A stretch of 64,000 bases of DNA from Neisseria lisongii (GCF_028463985.1 NZ_CP116766.1:1488001-1552000); one strand, 5' to 3'; positions 35,059-43,797 are shown, numbered from the stretch's first letter. A program made the numbers and translations. Notes: generated by a model not told the origin, from the sequence alone.

Positions 35059-36522
35059 ATGACTTTAGCCGAGCGCTTAAATCAAGCCGGTTTATTCCGT
35101 GAAGCCTGTTATCTCAACGGCGAATGGGTCGCCGCCCGCAGCGGCAAAACCATTGCCGTTACCAATCCGTTCAACGGCGAGTATTTGGGCGAAGTGCCGG
35201 ATTTGTCGGCGGACGAAGTGCGGCTGGCGGTCGATGCCGCCTGTTCCGCCCAAAAATCATGGGCCGCCGCCACACCCAACGAGCGTGCCGCCGTGCTGAA
35301 CCGCTGGGCGGATTTAATCGATCAGCATTTATCCGACCTTGCCGTTATCATGACTTTGGAACAGGGCAAACCGCTGGCGGAAGCCCGAGGCGAAATCGCT
35401 TATGCCAACAGCTTTATCCGCTGGTTTGCCGAAGAAGGCAAACGGGTGTACGGCGATGTGATTGCCGCCGCCCGTCCGAATCTGCGCTATACCGTTCTCA
35501 AACAACCCGTAGGGGTCTGCGCCGCCATCACCCCGTGGAACTTCCCTTCCGCCATGATTACCCGCAAAGCCGCACCGGCGCTGGCGGCGGGCTGCACCAT
35601 GATTGTGAAGCCCGACACGCAAACCCCGTTTTCCGCACTGGCGCTGATGGTGCTGGCCGAACAGGCCGGTTTACCCAAAGGCGTGCTGCAAATCGTAACC
35701 GGCGATGCGCCGACTGTCGGCGGCGTATTAACGCAGGACGAACGTATCCACAAATTATCGTTTACCGGCTCGACCGCCGTCGGCAAGCTCTTGATGCAGC
35801 AATGCGCCGGTACGGTCAAAAAACTGTCGCTGGAACTGGGCGGCAATGCGCCATTTATCGTGTTTGACGATGCCGATTTGGAGAAAGCCGCCGAAGGCTT
35901 AATCGGCTCGAAATACCGCAACGCCGGACAAACCTGCGTCTGCGCCAACCGTGTTTATGTTCAATCTTCCGTCAAAGACAAATTCTTAGCCGTGTTCAAA
36001 CAGAAAGTCGAAGCGCTGACGGTCGGCAACGGCATGGAAAACGGCGTGGCGGTCGGCCCACTGATTAACGCCCAAGCCCTGCAGAAAGTGCAAAACCTGC
36101 TGCAGGACGCTTTGGACAAAGGAGCAACGCTGATTACCGGCGGCAAGCCCCACCCTGCGGGCGAACTGACCTTCACCCCGACGGTGATTACCGACATCAC
36201 TCCCGAAATGGCGATTGCCCGTGAAGAAATCTTCGGCCCGATTGCGCCGGTATTCGTGTTCGACACCGAGGAAGAAGTGATTGCCCACGCCAACGACACC
36301 GTTTACGGCCTTGCCGCCTATTTCTACACGCAGGATTTAGGCCGCTCATGGCGGGTATCCGAAAGTTTGGAATACGGCATGGTTGCCCAAAACACCGGCC
36401 TGCTTTCCACCGAAGTCGCCCCGTTCGGCGGCGTGAAGCAGTCGGGCTTCGGTCGGGAAGGCTCGAAATACGGGATTGAAGAATACGTTACCACCAAATA
36501 TTGGTGCGCCGATATTTCCTAA
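35059..36522 (+). CDS. gabD: Succinate-semialdehyde / glutarate-semialdehyde dehydrogenase GabD
   Basis: GabD oxidises succinic semialdehyde (from GABA) or glutaric semialdehyde (from 5-aminovalerate) with NAD(P)+. The 487 residues match the family. PWNFPSAMITRKAAPALAAG is the cofactor region, FTGSTAVGKLL the Rossmann turn, LELGGNAPFIVF the catalytic Glu and NAGQTCVCANRVYV the catalytic Cys. An AAAGGAACC ribosome site precedes the ATG. gabT follows after a 58-bp palindromic element. Confidence 0.95.
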   Translation: MTLAERLNQAGLFREACYLNGEWVAARSGKTIAVTNPFNGEYLGEVPDLSADEVRLAVDAACSAQKSWAAATPNERAAVLNRWADLIDQHLSDLAVIMTLEQGKPLAEARGEIAYANSFIRWFAEEGKRVYGDVIAAARPNLRYTVLKQPVGVCAAITPWNFPSAMITRKAAPALAAGCTMIVKPDTQTPFSALALMVLAEQAGLPKGVLQIVTGDAPTVGGVLTQDERIHKLSFTGSTAVGKLLMQQCAGTVKKLSLELGGNAPFIVFDDADLEKAAEGLIGSKYRNAGQTCVCANRVYVQSSVKDKFLAVFKQKVEALTVGNGMENGVAVGPLINAQALQKVQNLLQDALDKGATLITGGKPHPAGELTFTPTVITDITPEMAIAREEIFGPIAPVFVFDTEEEVIAHANDTVYGLAAYFYTQDLGRSWRVSESLEYGMVAQNTGLLSTEVAPFGGVKQSGFGREGSKYGIEEYVTTKYWCADIS

Positions 36523-36580
36523 TATAGTAAACAATTTAAACCGATGCGGCGTTGCGTCTCGGCTTAAATTTGTTACTATA
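36523..36580. repeat. 58-bp palindromic Correia-type mini-element between gabD and gabT
   Basis: TATAGTAAACAATTTAAACC and the complement of TATAGTAACAAATTTAAGCC flank a short GC-rich loop. It is almost a perfect hairpin bounded by TATA and begins immediately after the gabD stop. It may tune read-through or mRNA stability between the two genes. Confidence 0.75.
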
Positions 36581-36634
36581 GATTAAAAGCAAACAATTAC
36601 CCCGCAACACCACTTATCAAACAGGAGAAAAATC

Positions 36635-37894
36635 ATGACAACAAGTAACCAACAACTGCTCGAACGCCGTCTGAAAGTGCTACCCCGCGGCTTGGGCGTT
36701 TCGTTTCCGATTTTTGCCGCCAAGGCGAAAAACAGCGAAATCTGGGACGTGGAAGGCAACCGCTACATCGACTTTGTCGGCGGCATCGGCGTGTTGAACA
36801 CCGGCCACAGCCACCCGAAAATCGTGGCGGCGGTCGGCGAGCAGATTCAGAAGTTTTCCCATACTTCCGCCCAAATCGCCAACTACGAAAGCTATGTCGA
36901 ACTGTGTGAAAAACTGTGCGACAAAGCCCCGATCAGCGGCGAGAAAAAAGCCTTTTTGCTGACCACCGGTGCCGAAACGGTTGAAAACGCCATCAAAATC
37001 GCCCGTGCCAAAACCGGCCGTGCGGGCGTGATTGCCTTTATCGGCGGTTGGCACGGCCGCACTCTGCTGACCATGGGCTTAACCGGCAAAGTGATTCCCT
37101 ACAAAAAATCCTACGGCCCAATGCCCGCTTCCATCTTCCACGCCGCTTTCCCTTCGCCCGCCACCGGTGTCAGCGAAACGGAAGCCCTGAAAGATTTGGA
37201 AATGATTTTCAAGGCAGACATCGACCCATCAGAAGTAGCGGCGATGATTATCGAGCCGGTGCAGGGCGAAGGCGGTTTCCACCAACTCACGCCGTCGTTT
37301 GCCAAAGAATTGCGCCGCATTTGCGACCAACACGGCATCGTATTGATTTTTGACGAAGTGCAATGCGGTTTCGGACGCACAGGAACATTGTTCGCCAGCG
37401 AACAGCTCGGTGTTGAGCCGGATTTGATTACCTGCGCCAAAAGTCTGGCGGGCGGCTACCCGATTTCGGGTTTGATCGGCCGTGCCGACATTATGGACGC
37501 ACCTCAGGCGGGCGGCTTGGGCGGCACTTATGCCGGCAGCCCGCTCGGCACAGTGGCGGCGTTGAAAGTGCTGGAAATCATGGAAGAAGAAAACCTGCTG
37601 GAACGCAGCCGCCATATCGGCGACACCATCGCCGCTTTCCTTGACGCGCTGGCGCACCCGAACATTACCCATATCCGCCACAAAGGTGCGATGTTGGCGT
37701 TTGACTTGGTCGATGCCGAAGGCAAACCCGATGCCGCCGCCGCTACTGCTTTGAAAAACAAAGCCTTTGAAAACGGTCTGCTGCTGGCAACCTGCGGCAT
37801 GTATTTCAACACGGTTCGGGTGATGGTGCCGCTGACGGTGGAAGACAGCGTATTGGCGGAAGCCTTGGACATCATCAAACACGCCTTGCCTTAA
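36635..37894 (+). CDS. gabT: 4-aminobutyrate / 5-aminovalerate aminotransferase GabT
   Basis: GabT is a PLP enzyme moving the amino group of GABA or 5-aminovalerate to 2-oxoglutarate. The 419 residues are typical. TTGAETVENAIKIAR binds PLP phosphate, GGWHGRTLLTMGLTGK follows, FDEVQCGFGRTG carries the PLP aspartate, and ITCAKSLAGGYP the Schiff-base lysine. CAGGAGAAAAATC is a good ribosome site. It is cotranscribed with gabD in most genomes. Confidence 0.95.
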   Translation: MTTSNQQLLERRLKVLPRGLGVSFPIFAAKAKNSEIWDVEGNRYIDFVGGIGVLNTGHSHPKIVAAVGEQIQKFSHTSAQIANYESYVELCEKLCDKAPISGEKKAFLLTTGAETVENAIKIARAKTGRAGVIAFIGGWHGRTLLTMGLTGKVIPYKKSYGPMPASIFHAAFPSPATGVSETEALKDLEMIFKADIDPSEVAAMIIEPVQGEGGFHQLTPSFAKELRRICDQHGIVLIFDEVQCGFGRTGTLFASEQLGVEPDLITCAKSLAGGYPISGLIGRADIMDAPQAGGLGGTYAGSPLGTVAALKVLEIMEEENLLERSRHIGDTIAAFLDALAHPNITHIRHKGAMLAFDLVDAEGKPDAAAATALKNKAFENGLLLATCGMYFNTVRVMVPLTVEDSVLAEALDIIKHALP

Positions 37895-37952
37895 AGCAGC
37901 GGCTGGCCGTGCGGCGAAAAGCCCGTTTCGGTTCGGCATAAACCGTATTGCC

Positions 37953-38174
37953 CTGTTTTCAGACGGCCTCAGCGATATTCAGGCCGTCTGAAAACAGAAG
38001 GCGTAGGCCGGATGCCAGACCCAACACCAAAACACCTTGAAACATAATGTTTTTTAGGGTTGCGCCCGTATCCCGCCAACGCCAATATACGTCCGGTTTT
38101 GTTTAAAAAATATAGTGTTTCAACTATATCCATTTTCAGACGGCCTCAATGATATTCAGGCCGTCTGAAAACAG
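37953..38174. repeat. Two copies of an inverted DUS cassette in the gabT-permease gap
   Basis: TTTTCAGACGGCCTCA then GATATTCAGGCCGTCTGAAA occurs at 37953-37997 and again at 38132-38174, with only the bases after CTCA differing. Between them lies an 18-bp TATAGTGTTTCAACTATA (38111-38128), two element ends fused without an interior. The 350-bp gap holds no gene. Confidence 0.75.
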
Positions 38175-38245
38175 GCATTGCCGAAATCGGGTTGCTCTGC
38201 AGCGCAGGTTTACATAAATAATAATTATCATCAAAGGAAAATAGC

Positions 38246-39718
38246 ATGTCTGATCAATCATTTAAAAAATCATTAGGCTCGCTTGATGTCGTTGCACTGG
38301 CTTTCGGTGCGATGATCGGCTGGGGCTGGGTCGTCTTGGCGGGTAGCTGGGTGCTGTCGGCGGGCGTACTTGGTTCGGTATTGGCGTTTCTGCTCGGCGG
38401 CTCGGTGGTGCTGTTTATCGGCCTCACTTACGCCGAACTGGCCGCTTCCATGCCGGTTACCGGCGGCGAACACACCTACACCTATCGGGCGATGGGCATA
38501 CACGTTTCGTTCTTCTGCTCGTGGATGATGCTGATGGGCTACCTGTCGGTGGTCGCATTTGAAGCCGTCGCCCTACCGACCGTGGTCGAATATTTAGTGC
38601 CGAACTACAATCAAGGCTTTCTCTACAACATCGCCGGTTGGGACGTTTACGCTTCTTGGGTTGCCGTCGGCATGATCGGCTCGGTGGTGATGACGTGGAT
38701 CAATATCCGGGGCGTGGAAGTCAGCGCATGGTTTCAAAAAGCCGCCGTATTCGGCATTTTGGCGGTCGGCATTATGCTGTTTGTCGGCGCATTGATGTTC
38801 CACCCCGACGAATTGGGCCGTGCGCCGGACTTTGCGGAAAACAAATGGGCGGGCATTATGATGGTGATGGTAATGGTGCCGTTTATGTTTGTCGGCTTTG
38901 ACGTGATTCCGCAGGCCGCCGAAGAAATCGACCTGACCCGCCCGAAAATCGCCCTGTATCTGATGGTGTCGCTGGTGATTGCCGTGATGTGGTATATGGG
39001 CATTGCCTGGAGCGTTGGCACGATTCTGACTCCGCAGGAAATTTCCGGTTCACCGCTTGCCACCGCCGATGCCATCGCCAAAGCATGGGGCGGAAACTGG
39101 GCCGGTACGCTGCTGATTATCGCCGGCGTATTGGGCATTCTTTCCAGCTGGAACGCCTTCCTGATGGGCGGCTCGCGCCTAATTTACGCCATGTCGCTGT
39201 CGTATATGCTTCCCGAATCACTGGGCAAACTGCACGCCAAATACCAAACGCCGGTAACCGCCACCCTGCTCTTGGGCGGCTTGGCAACCATTGCCCCGCT
39301 GTTCGGCCGCAAAATGCTGGTTTGGATTGTCGATGCCGGCGGCTTGGGCGTGGTGATTGCCTATACCTTGGTTGCCCTGTCGTTTTTGGTTTTGCGGATT
39401 AAAGAACCGAAATCCATGGTACGCCCCGTAAAAATTCCCGCAGGCAAACTGGTCGGCGTGCTTACCCTGCTGGCCGCAGGCTCGATGATTTACCTGTACT
39501 TGCCCGGCAGCCCCTCGGCGCTGATTCCGGTCGAATGGGCGATTTTCGCTGCGTGGACGGTATTCGGCATTCTGCTCTACCTCTACGCCCTGAAAAAATT
39601 CCCCGGCAAATCCAAAGCCTTTATGGACGAAGAAATCGTCGCCATTAAAGAACACAACCAAAAATGGTGGCGCGAACACGGTATGCCGAGCAAAGCGTTT
39701 GAACACGAAAACGACTGA
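38246..39718 (+). CDS. APC-superfamily amino acid permease of the gab/gla island
   Basis: The 490-residue protein has about 12 membrane spans. The N-terminal SLDVVALAFGAMIGWGWVVL is the first-helix substrate motif of APC carriers, and FVGFDVIPQAAEEIDLTRPK is the conserved helix 6 region. The C-terminal tail is charged (EEIVAIKEHNQKWWREHGMP). It takes the place of GabP in E. coli, so GABA, 5-aminovalerate or lysine-like substrates are plausible but not shown. AAAGGAAAATAGC precedes the ATG. Confidence 0.9.
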   Translation: MSDQSFKKSLGSLDVVALAFGAMIGWGWVVLAGSWVLSAGVLGSVLAFLLGGSVVLFIGLTYAELAASMPVTGGEHTYTYRAMGIHVSFFCSWMMLMGYLSVVAFEAVALPTVVEYLVPNYNQGFLYNIAGWDVYASWVAVGMIGSVVMTWINIRGVEVSAWFQKAAVFGILAVGIMLFVGALMFHPDELGRAPDFAENKWAGIMMVMVMVPFMFVGFDVIPQAAEEIDLTRPKIALYLMVSLVIAVMWYMGIAWSVGTILTPQEISGSPLATADAIAKAWGGNWAGTLLIIAGVLGILSSWNAFLMGGSRLIYAMSLSYMLPESLGKLHAKYQTPVTATLLLGGLATIAPLFGRKMLVWIVDAGGLGVVIAYTLVALSFLVLRIKEPKSMVRPVKIPAGKLVGVLTLLAAGSMIYLYLPGSPSALIPVEWAIFAAWTVFGILLYLYALKKFPGKSKAFMDEEIVAIKEHNQKWWREHGMPSKAFEHEND

Positions 39719-39728
39719 CGCTTTTTGC

Positions 39729-39760
39729 AAAAAACCGCTGCAGACCGGCAGCGGTTTTTT
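39729..39760 (+). terminator. Rho-independent terminator of the permease gene
   Basis: AAAAAACCGCTGC and GCAGCGGTTTTTT pair across a six-base loop, ten bases after the stop. Confidence 0.88.
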
Positions 39761-39813
39761 TATGAAACAGACAAGGCCGTCTGAAAATGGGCGTGGCTCA
39801 GTTTTCTGAAGTA

Positions 39814-40087
39814 TATAGTGAATTAACCAAAAAATATTACAACCAAAGTGAACCACCCTTCCCGCCAGCGGGATGGGAACAGTGTGTAGCGTGCTTGCCT
39901 AAGCATGCACGTGTTCTTTAAATTCCACATGAATGCCGTCTGAAAACGAGCAAAGCGAGTTTCTGCGCAGCTAAAATCAGATTTTCAGACGGCTTCGACA
40001 TAAAACTCACAGAACAGGTGCGTGCTTTGGCCCGCACCCTACAAGTGCAGGATTAAATTGTATGGATTATTCAGTTATTTCACTATA
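39814..40087. mobile_element. Internally deleted derivative of the IS110 unit (MITE-like), 274 bp
   Basis: The left 226 bp (TATAGTGAATTAACC... through the DUS pair to GCTTTGGCCCGCACCCT) match the IS110 units. The sequence then jumps to ACAAGTGCAGGATTAAATTG, the right-end 47 bp. The leader and transposase are missing, and the join shows only a two-base overlap (CT). It carries an ATGCCGTCTGAA uptake sequence and shares its last TATA with the next CREE. Confidence 0.85.
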
Positions 40088-40191
40088 GCGGATTTAATTA
40101 ATTTTCGATACAAAGCAGCAAGCCGCGGACAGTACAAGTAGTACGGCAAGGCGCAGCAACGCCGTAGCGAAAGTTAAGTTAATCCGCTATA
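40084..40191. mobile_element. Correia element (CREE), 108 bp
   Basis: Ends TATAGCGGATTTAATTAATT and the complement of TATAGCGGATTAACTTAACT; interior GACAGTACAAGTAGTACGGC and AACGCCGTA. It overlaps the preceding MITE by TATA. Confidence 0.92.
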
Positions 40192-40252
40192 AAAACAAAA
40201 GTTCAGAATTTCATCTGAAATACAATGCCGTTTTCAGACGGCCTGTTCCCCA

Positions 40253-40984
40253 TCAAAACCATTCCGACAACATCCGGCTCGGACTCTGCAAATGATGGGT
40301 AATTAGCGCCACCGCACCGGCTTTATCCCGTGCCAACACCAGCCTGCAAAGTTCTTCATGTTCTTTCTGATTGCTGTCGAAATACGCCTGATTGCTCATA
40401 TTGTCTTTCAGCCACAACAAACGGTAGCGTGCCGTACGCTCATACAGCGACTGGCGGATTTGCAGCAGCGTCGGCGAATTGCAACCCGAGGCAATCACAA
40501 AATGAAATGCCTGATGATGCCGCTCCCACGCCAGCAGCTCGTCCAAACCCTTGCCGACCTGTTTCGATGTCGCCGCCAGCCGGTGCATGGCCGCCAACAC
40601 TTCCGATTCCCACGTCAAATCGCCCAATTCCAGCGCCTGCGTGATACACAGGCTTTCGATTTCCGCCCGCACCCGATACAAATCCTGCATTTCTTCGCGC
40701 GACATCGGCGGCACACGGTAGCCACGCTGGTCTTCCACTGTAACCAAACGTTCGACCACCAGTTGCGACAAAGCCTCGCGCAGCGGGCCGGTGCCGACTT
40801 GGTAACGCTCTTTCAGGCTGCTCATCAGCAGTTTTTGATCAGCGGCAAACACGCCGTTCAGAATATCCCGCTTCAGCGCCAGCATCAGCGCACCGGCGGT
40901 ATTACCCGCCCCGGCCGTTTTCTCAAACGTATCAAGGCCGTAGGTCAGATCCAAAGTATCGGTATCGGAAGAATGGCTCATCAT
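40253..40984 (-). CDS. csiR: GntR-family (FCD) regulator CsiR
   Basis: In E. coli and Pseudomonas, CsiR represses the glutarate genes csiD(glaH)-lhgO and responds to glutarate. This 243-residue protein has the winged helix (LKRDILNGVFAADQKLLMSS and GTGPLREALSQLVVERLVTV) and an FCD ligand domain (about 100-240) with histidines in HHQAF and KEHEELCR. It is divergent from glaH, which supports the name. A palindrome AAAATGTAGACATTTT in the shared gap is a candidate operator. Confidence 0.9.
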   Translation of the reverse strand: MMSHSSDTDTLDLTYGLDTFEKTAGAGNTAGALMLALKRDILNGVFAADQKLLMSSLKERYQVGTGPLREALSQLVVERLVTVEDQRGYRVPPMSREEMQDLYRVRAEIESLCITQALELGDLTWESEVLAAMHRLAATSKQVGKGLDELLAWERHHQAFHFVIASGCNSPTLLQIRQSLYERTARYRLLWLKDNMSNQAYFDSNQKEHEELCRLVLARDKAGAVALITHHLQSPSRMLSEWF

Positions 40985-41093
40985 GGTGTCTTGCGGATAA
41001 AAAACGGATTATAGCCGAGAAACGGAATATGTATAGCGAATTCACGCCGGTGAACCGTGTGAAAATGCCATTCCTTCCATCACAATAAAGAAG

Positions 41094-41131
41094 ATATTTT
41101 GTAAAAATGTAGACATTTTATAAAAATATAG
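41094..41131. promoter_or_regulatory. Candidate CsiR operator in the csiR-glaH gap
   Basis: A 19-bp unit is repeated in tandem: ATATTTTGTAAAAATGTAG and ACATTTTATAAAAATATAG. The join creates a perfect palindrome AAAATGT-AG-ACATTTT (41104-41119). FCD-type GntR operators usually have the form TTGT-N-ACAA; the core TGTAGACA fits this loosely. A lone Correia-type end (TATAGCGAATTCAC, 41032-41045) lies upstream. Confidence 0.5.
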
Positions 41132-41312
41132 ATATTATAAATCCAGCCGCACCATGCACCCGGTTTTGCCCGAACCGAAATGCAGCGGCAACCCGTTTTC
41201 CATTATGTATCCACATTCACAACAACCGGCTCTTGCGAAAACGGTGATTTTCCAAACCAAAGCATGGAAACAGCCGTTTTCGCCGCAAGCCGGGAAACAA
41301 GAGGACGAAATC

Positions 41313-42236
41313 ATGACTTCCGTAACCGACATCACACCAAAAGGCTACCGAATTGCGCCGCACGAACACAGCCGGCGTTTGCAGGTCGTTACCCTTCAAG
41401 CAGACACAATCGCAGAATTTATCCGCCAAACCGAGCGTTTCCCCGTTCAGGCTTTGGAATACAAACCGTTCAACCGTTTCCGTGTCGCCGAAATCTTAGA
41501 CAGCCTGTGCGAATACACGCTGGGCAAATTCCTGCTCGGCACGCTGAAAAACCGTGCCACCGGCGCATTTTTGCTGAAATTTGAAGGCGGCGACAAAAAA
41601 GACACCGACTTTTTCGTCAAACTGGGTACCGCTGTTTCCCACTTAATCGGCCGTCCGAATTTCGATGCCATGAGCCAGAAATACTACGCCCGCTTTACCG
41701 TACGCAATGTGGACAATTCCGACAGCTACCTGCGCCAGCCGCACCGCCGTATGGAACTGCACAACGACGGCACATTTGTGGACGAGCCGACCGATTATGT
41801 ATTGATGATGAAAATGCAGGAAGAAAACATGCAGGGCGGCAACTCGCTGATTCTGCACTTGGACGATTGGGCGGAATTGGATAAATTCTACAACCACCCG
41901 ATTGCCAAAAAACCGATTACTTGGGAAGCGCCGCCGAGCAAAAACGTAACCCAAAGCATCGAACACCCCGTATTTATCGACAACGATCCAAACGGCCGCC
42001 CCCGCCTGCACTTTATCGACCAGTTTGCCAAACCGAAAAACCGTGAAGAAGGCCTGTATCTGTTTGAATTGGGCGAATCGCTGGAAAACGATCCGAATTT
42101 TGTATCCGTGCGGGTAGAAGTCGGCGATATGCTGGTAGTGGAAAACCACAACTGGCTGCACGGCCGCGACAAATTCGTTGCCCACCCCGATTTGCTGCGC
42201 GAATTGATGCGCCAACGCGGACAATTCGTTGCGTAA
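41313..42236 (+). CDS. glaH: Glutarate 2-hydroxylase GlaH (CsiD)
   Basis: GlaH is a Fe(II)/2-oxoglutarate dioxygenase turning glutarate into L-2-hydroxyglutarate with release of succinate and CO2. The chosen ATG, after AAGAGGACGAAATC, gives 307 residues (MTSVTDITPKGYRIAPHEHS). MELHNDGTFVDEPTDYVLMM holds the metal His and Asp, and NHNWLHGRDKF the distal His; the final RELMRQRGQFVA carries the substrate arginine. csiR is divergent and lhgO follows after a Correia element. Confidence 0.95.
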   Translation: MTSVTDITPKGYRIAPHEHSRRLQVVTLQADTIAEFIRQTERFPVQALEYKPFNRFRVAEILDSLCEYTLGKFLLGTLKNRATGAFLLKFEGGDKKDTDFFVKLGTAVSHLIGRPNFDAMSQKYYARFTVRNVDNSDSYLRQPHRRMELHNDGTFVDEPTDYVLMMKMQEENMQGGNSLILHLDDWAELDKFYNHPIAKKPITWEAPPSKNVTQSIEHPVFIDNDPNGRPRLHFIDQFAKPKNREEGLYLFELGESLENDPNFVSVRVEVGDMLVVENHNWLHGRDKFVAHPDLLRELMRQRGQFVA

Positions 42237-42386
42237 TCCCATAAAAAGCATTTGACCGCAGCGCCATTGGCCGGCCCGTTCCGACCAATGGCCGCTTGTT
42301 TTGCAGTTTTCAGACGGCCTTCAACCGACATTTTATGGGGAATGCGGCATTTACACTGTACAATATCGTAGTGAATAAAAATTATT

Positions 42387-42547
42387 TATAGCGAAATAAC
42401 CCAAAGCAATACAAGGCGGCAAGCCGCAGACAGTATGAGTAATACAGGACAGGTTTTATCCGGATGGTCGTTTCATCCGGTTACAAAACCGTCCTCTTTG
42501 AGCCGGGCGAAGCCAACGCTGTAGTGCTTTGAAGTTATTTCACTATA
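42387..42547. mobile_element. Long Correia element (CREE with insert), 161 bp, between glaH and lhgO
   Basis: Ends TATAGCGAAATAACCCAAAG and the complement of TATAGTGAAATAACTTCAAA. The usual core is split by about 50 bp (ACAGGTTTTATCCGGATGG... GGTTACAAAACCGTCC), the long form known to carry an IHF-type site. It ends 35 bp before the lhgO start. Confidence 0.9.
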
Positions 42548-42582
42548 AAAACATACTCAGGAAAATACAGGAAGAAAACATC

Positions 42583-43788
42583 ATGTACGACTACATCATC
42601 ATCGGCGGCGGCATTGTCGGCCTTTCAACCGCTTGGCAACTGCAGGCCGCCCACCCCGACAAACGTATTTTATTGATTGAAAAAGAAAGCGGCTACGCCC
42701 ACCATCAAACCGGCCACAACAGCGGCGTAATTCACGCCGGTGTCTATTACGCCCCCGGCAGCCTGAAAGCCAAATTCTGCAAAGAAGGCGTGGCCGCCAC
42801 CATCGCTTTTTGCAACAAACACAACATCAAATACGAGCAATGCGGCAAACTGCTGGTCGCCACCAACGATTTAGAATTCGAACGCATGAAAGCCCTATAC
42901 CAGCGCTGTCTGCAAAACGAACTCGAAGTCGAATGGCTGGATGCCGCCGCCCTCAAACAGCGCGAACCCAACATCGTCGGTGTCGGCGCATTGTTCGTAC
43001 CGACCACCGGCATCGTCAATTACACCCAAGTCTGCAACAAAATGGCGGAAGAATTTACCGAAATGGGCGGCGAAGTCAAACTCAGCCACACCGTTACCGC
43101 CATCAACGAAACCGCCGACAAAATCACCGTCTGCACCCGCCATGCCGGACAAACAGTTTCTTTTGACGGCGGCTTCCTCATCGCCTGCGCCGGTTTGGCC
43201 GCCGACCGCATCGCCAAAATGACAGGCATCGCCATCGATTTCCAAATCATTCCCTACCGGGGCGAATACTACCGCCTCCCACCCAAACACAACCGCATCG
43301 TCAATCACCTGATTTACCCGATTCCCGATCCCGACTTACCGTTTTTGGGCGTACACCTCACCCGCATGATAGACGGCTCGGTTACCGTCGGCCCGAATGC
43401 CGTGCAAGGTTTCAAACGGGAAGGCTACGGCAAACTCAATTTCAGCCTGCAGGACACTTGGCAAATGCTGACTTTCAGCGGCTTTTGGAAAGTAACCGCC
43501 AAACATTTCGTGTCCGGCATTCGGGAAACACTGGATTCATGGCTGAAAACCGGCTATCTGAAACGGGTGCAGAAATACTGTCCGCAAATCACCGTTGATG
43601 ATTTGCAACCCTACCCCGCAGGCATTCGGGCGCAGGCCGTCATGGCCGACGGCACACTGGTTCACGACTTCCTGTTTGCCGACACCCCCCGCAGCCTCCA
43701 CGTCTGCAATGCCCCCAGCCCGGCGGCAACCTCGGCCATCCCTATCGGCAACTATATTTGCCAAAAAGTGTATGAACATCAACGGTAA
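42583..43788 (+). CDS. lhgO: L-2-hydroxyglutarate dehydrogenase/oxidase LhgO
   Basis: LhgO oxidises L-2-hydroxyglutarate to 2-oxoglutarate with FAD, passing electrons to quinone. The 401 residues start MYDYIIIGGGIVGLSTAWQL with the GxGxxG FAD site; EKESGYAHHQTGHNSGVIHA is the family signature, and PYRGEYYRLP with HLTRMIDGSVTVGPNA lies near the substrate site. The start follows CAGGAAGAAAACATC; frames further upstream run into the Correia element. With glaH, gabT and gabD it completes glutarate breakdown. Confidence 0.95.
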   Translation: MYDYIIIGGGIVGLSTAWQLQAAHPDKRILLIEKESGYAHHQTGHNSGVIHAGVYYAPGSLKAKFCKEGVAATIAFCNKHNIKYEQCGKLLVATNDLEFERMKALYQRCLQNELEVEWLDAAALKQREPNIVGVGALFVPTTGIVNYTQVCNKMAEEFTEMGGEVKLSHTVTAINETADKITVCTRHAGQTVSFDGGFLIACAGLAADRIAKMTGIAIDFQIIPYRGEYYRLPPKHNRIVNHLIYPIPDPDLPFLGVHLTRMIDGSVTVGPNAVQGFKREGYGKLNFSLQDTWQMLTFSGFWKVTAKHFVSGIRETLDSWLKTGYLKRVQKYCPQITVDDLQPYPAGIRAQAVMADGTLVHDFLFADTPRSLHVCNAPSPAATSAIPIGNYICQKVYEHQR

Positions 43789-43797
43789 ATGCCGATA

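Noticed and set aside
38111..38128. TATAGTGTTTCAACTATA considered as a regulatory operator of the permease
   Set aside because: It matches two fused ends of the local MITE/Correia elements, so an excision scar is the simpler reading.
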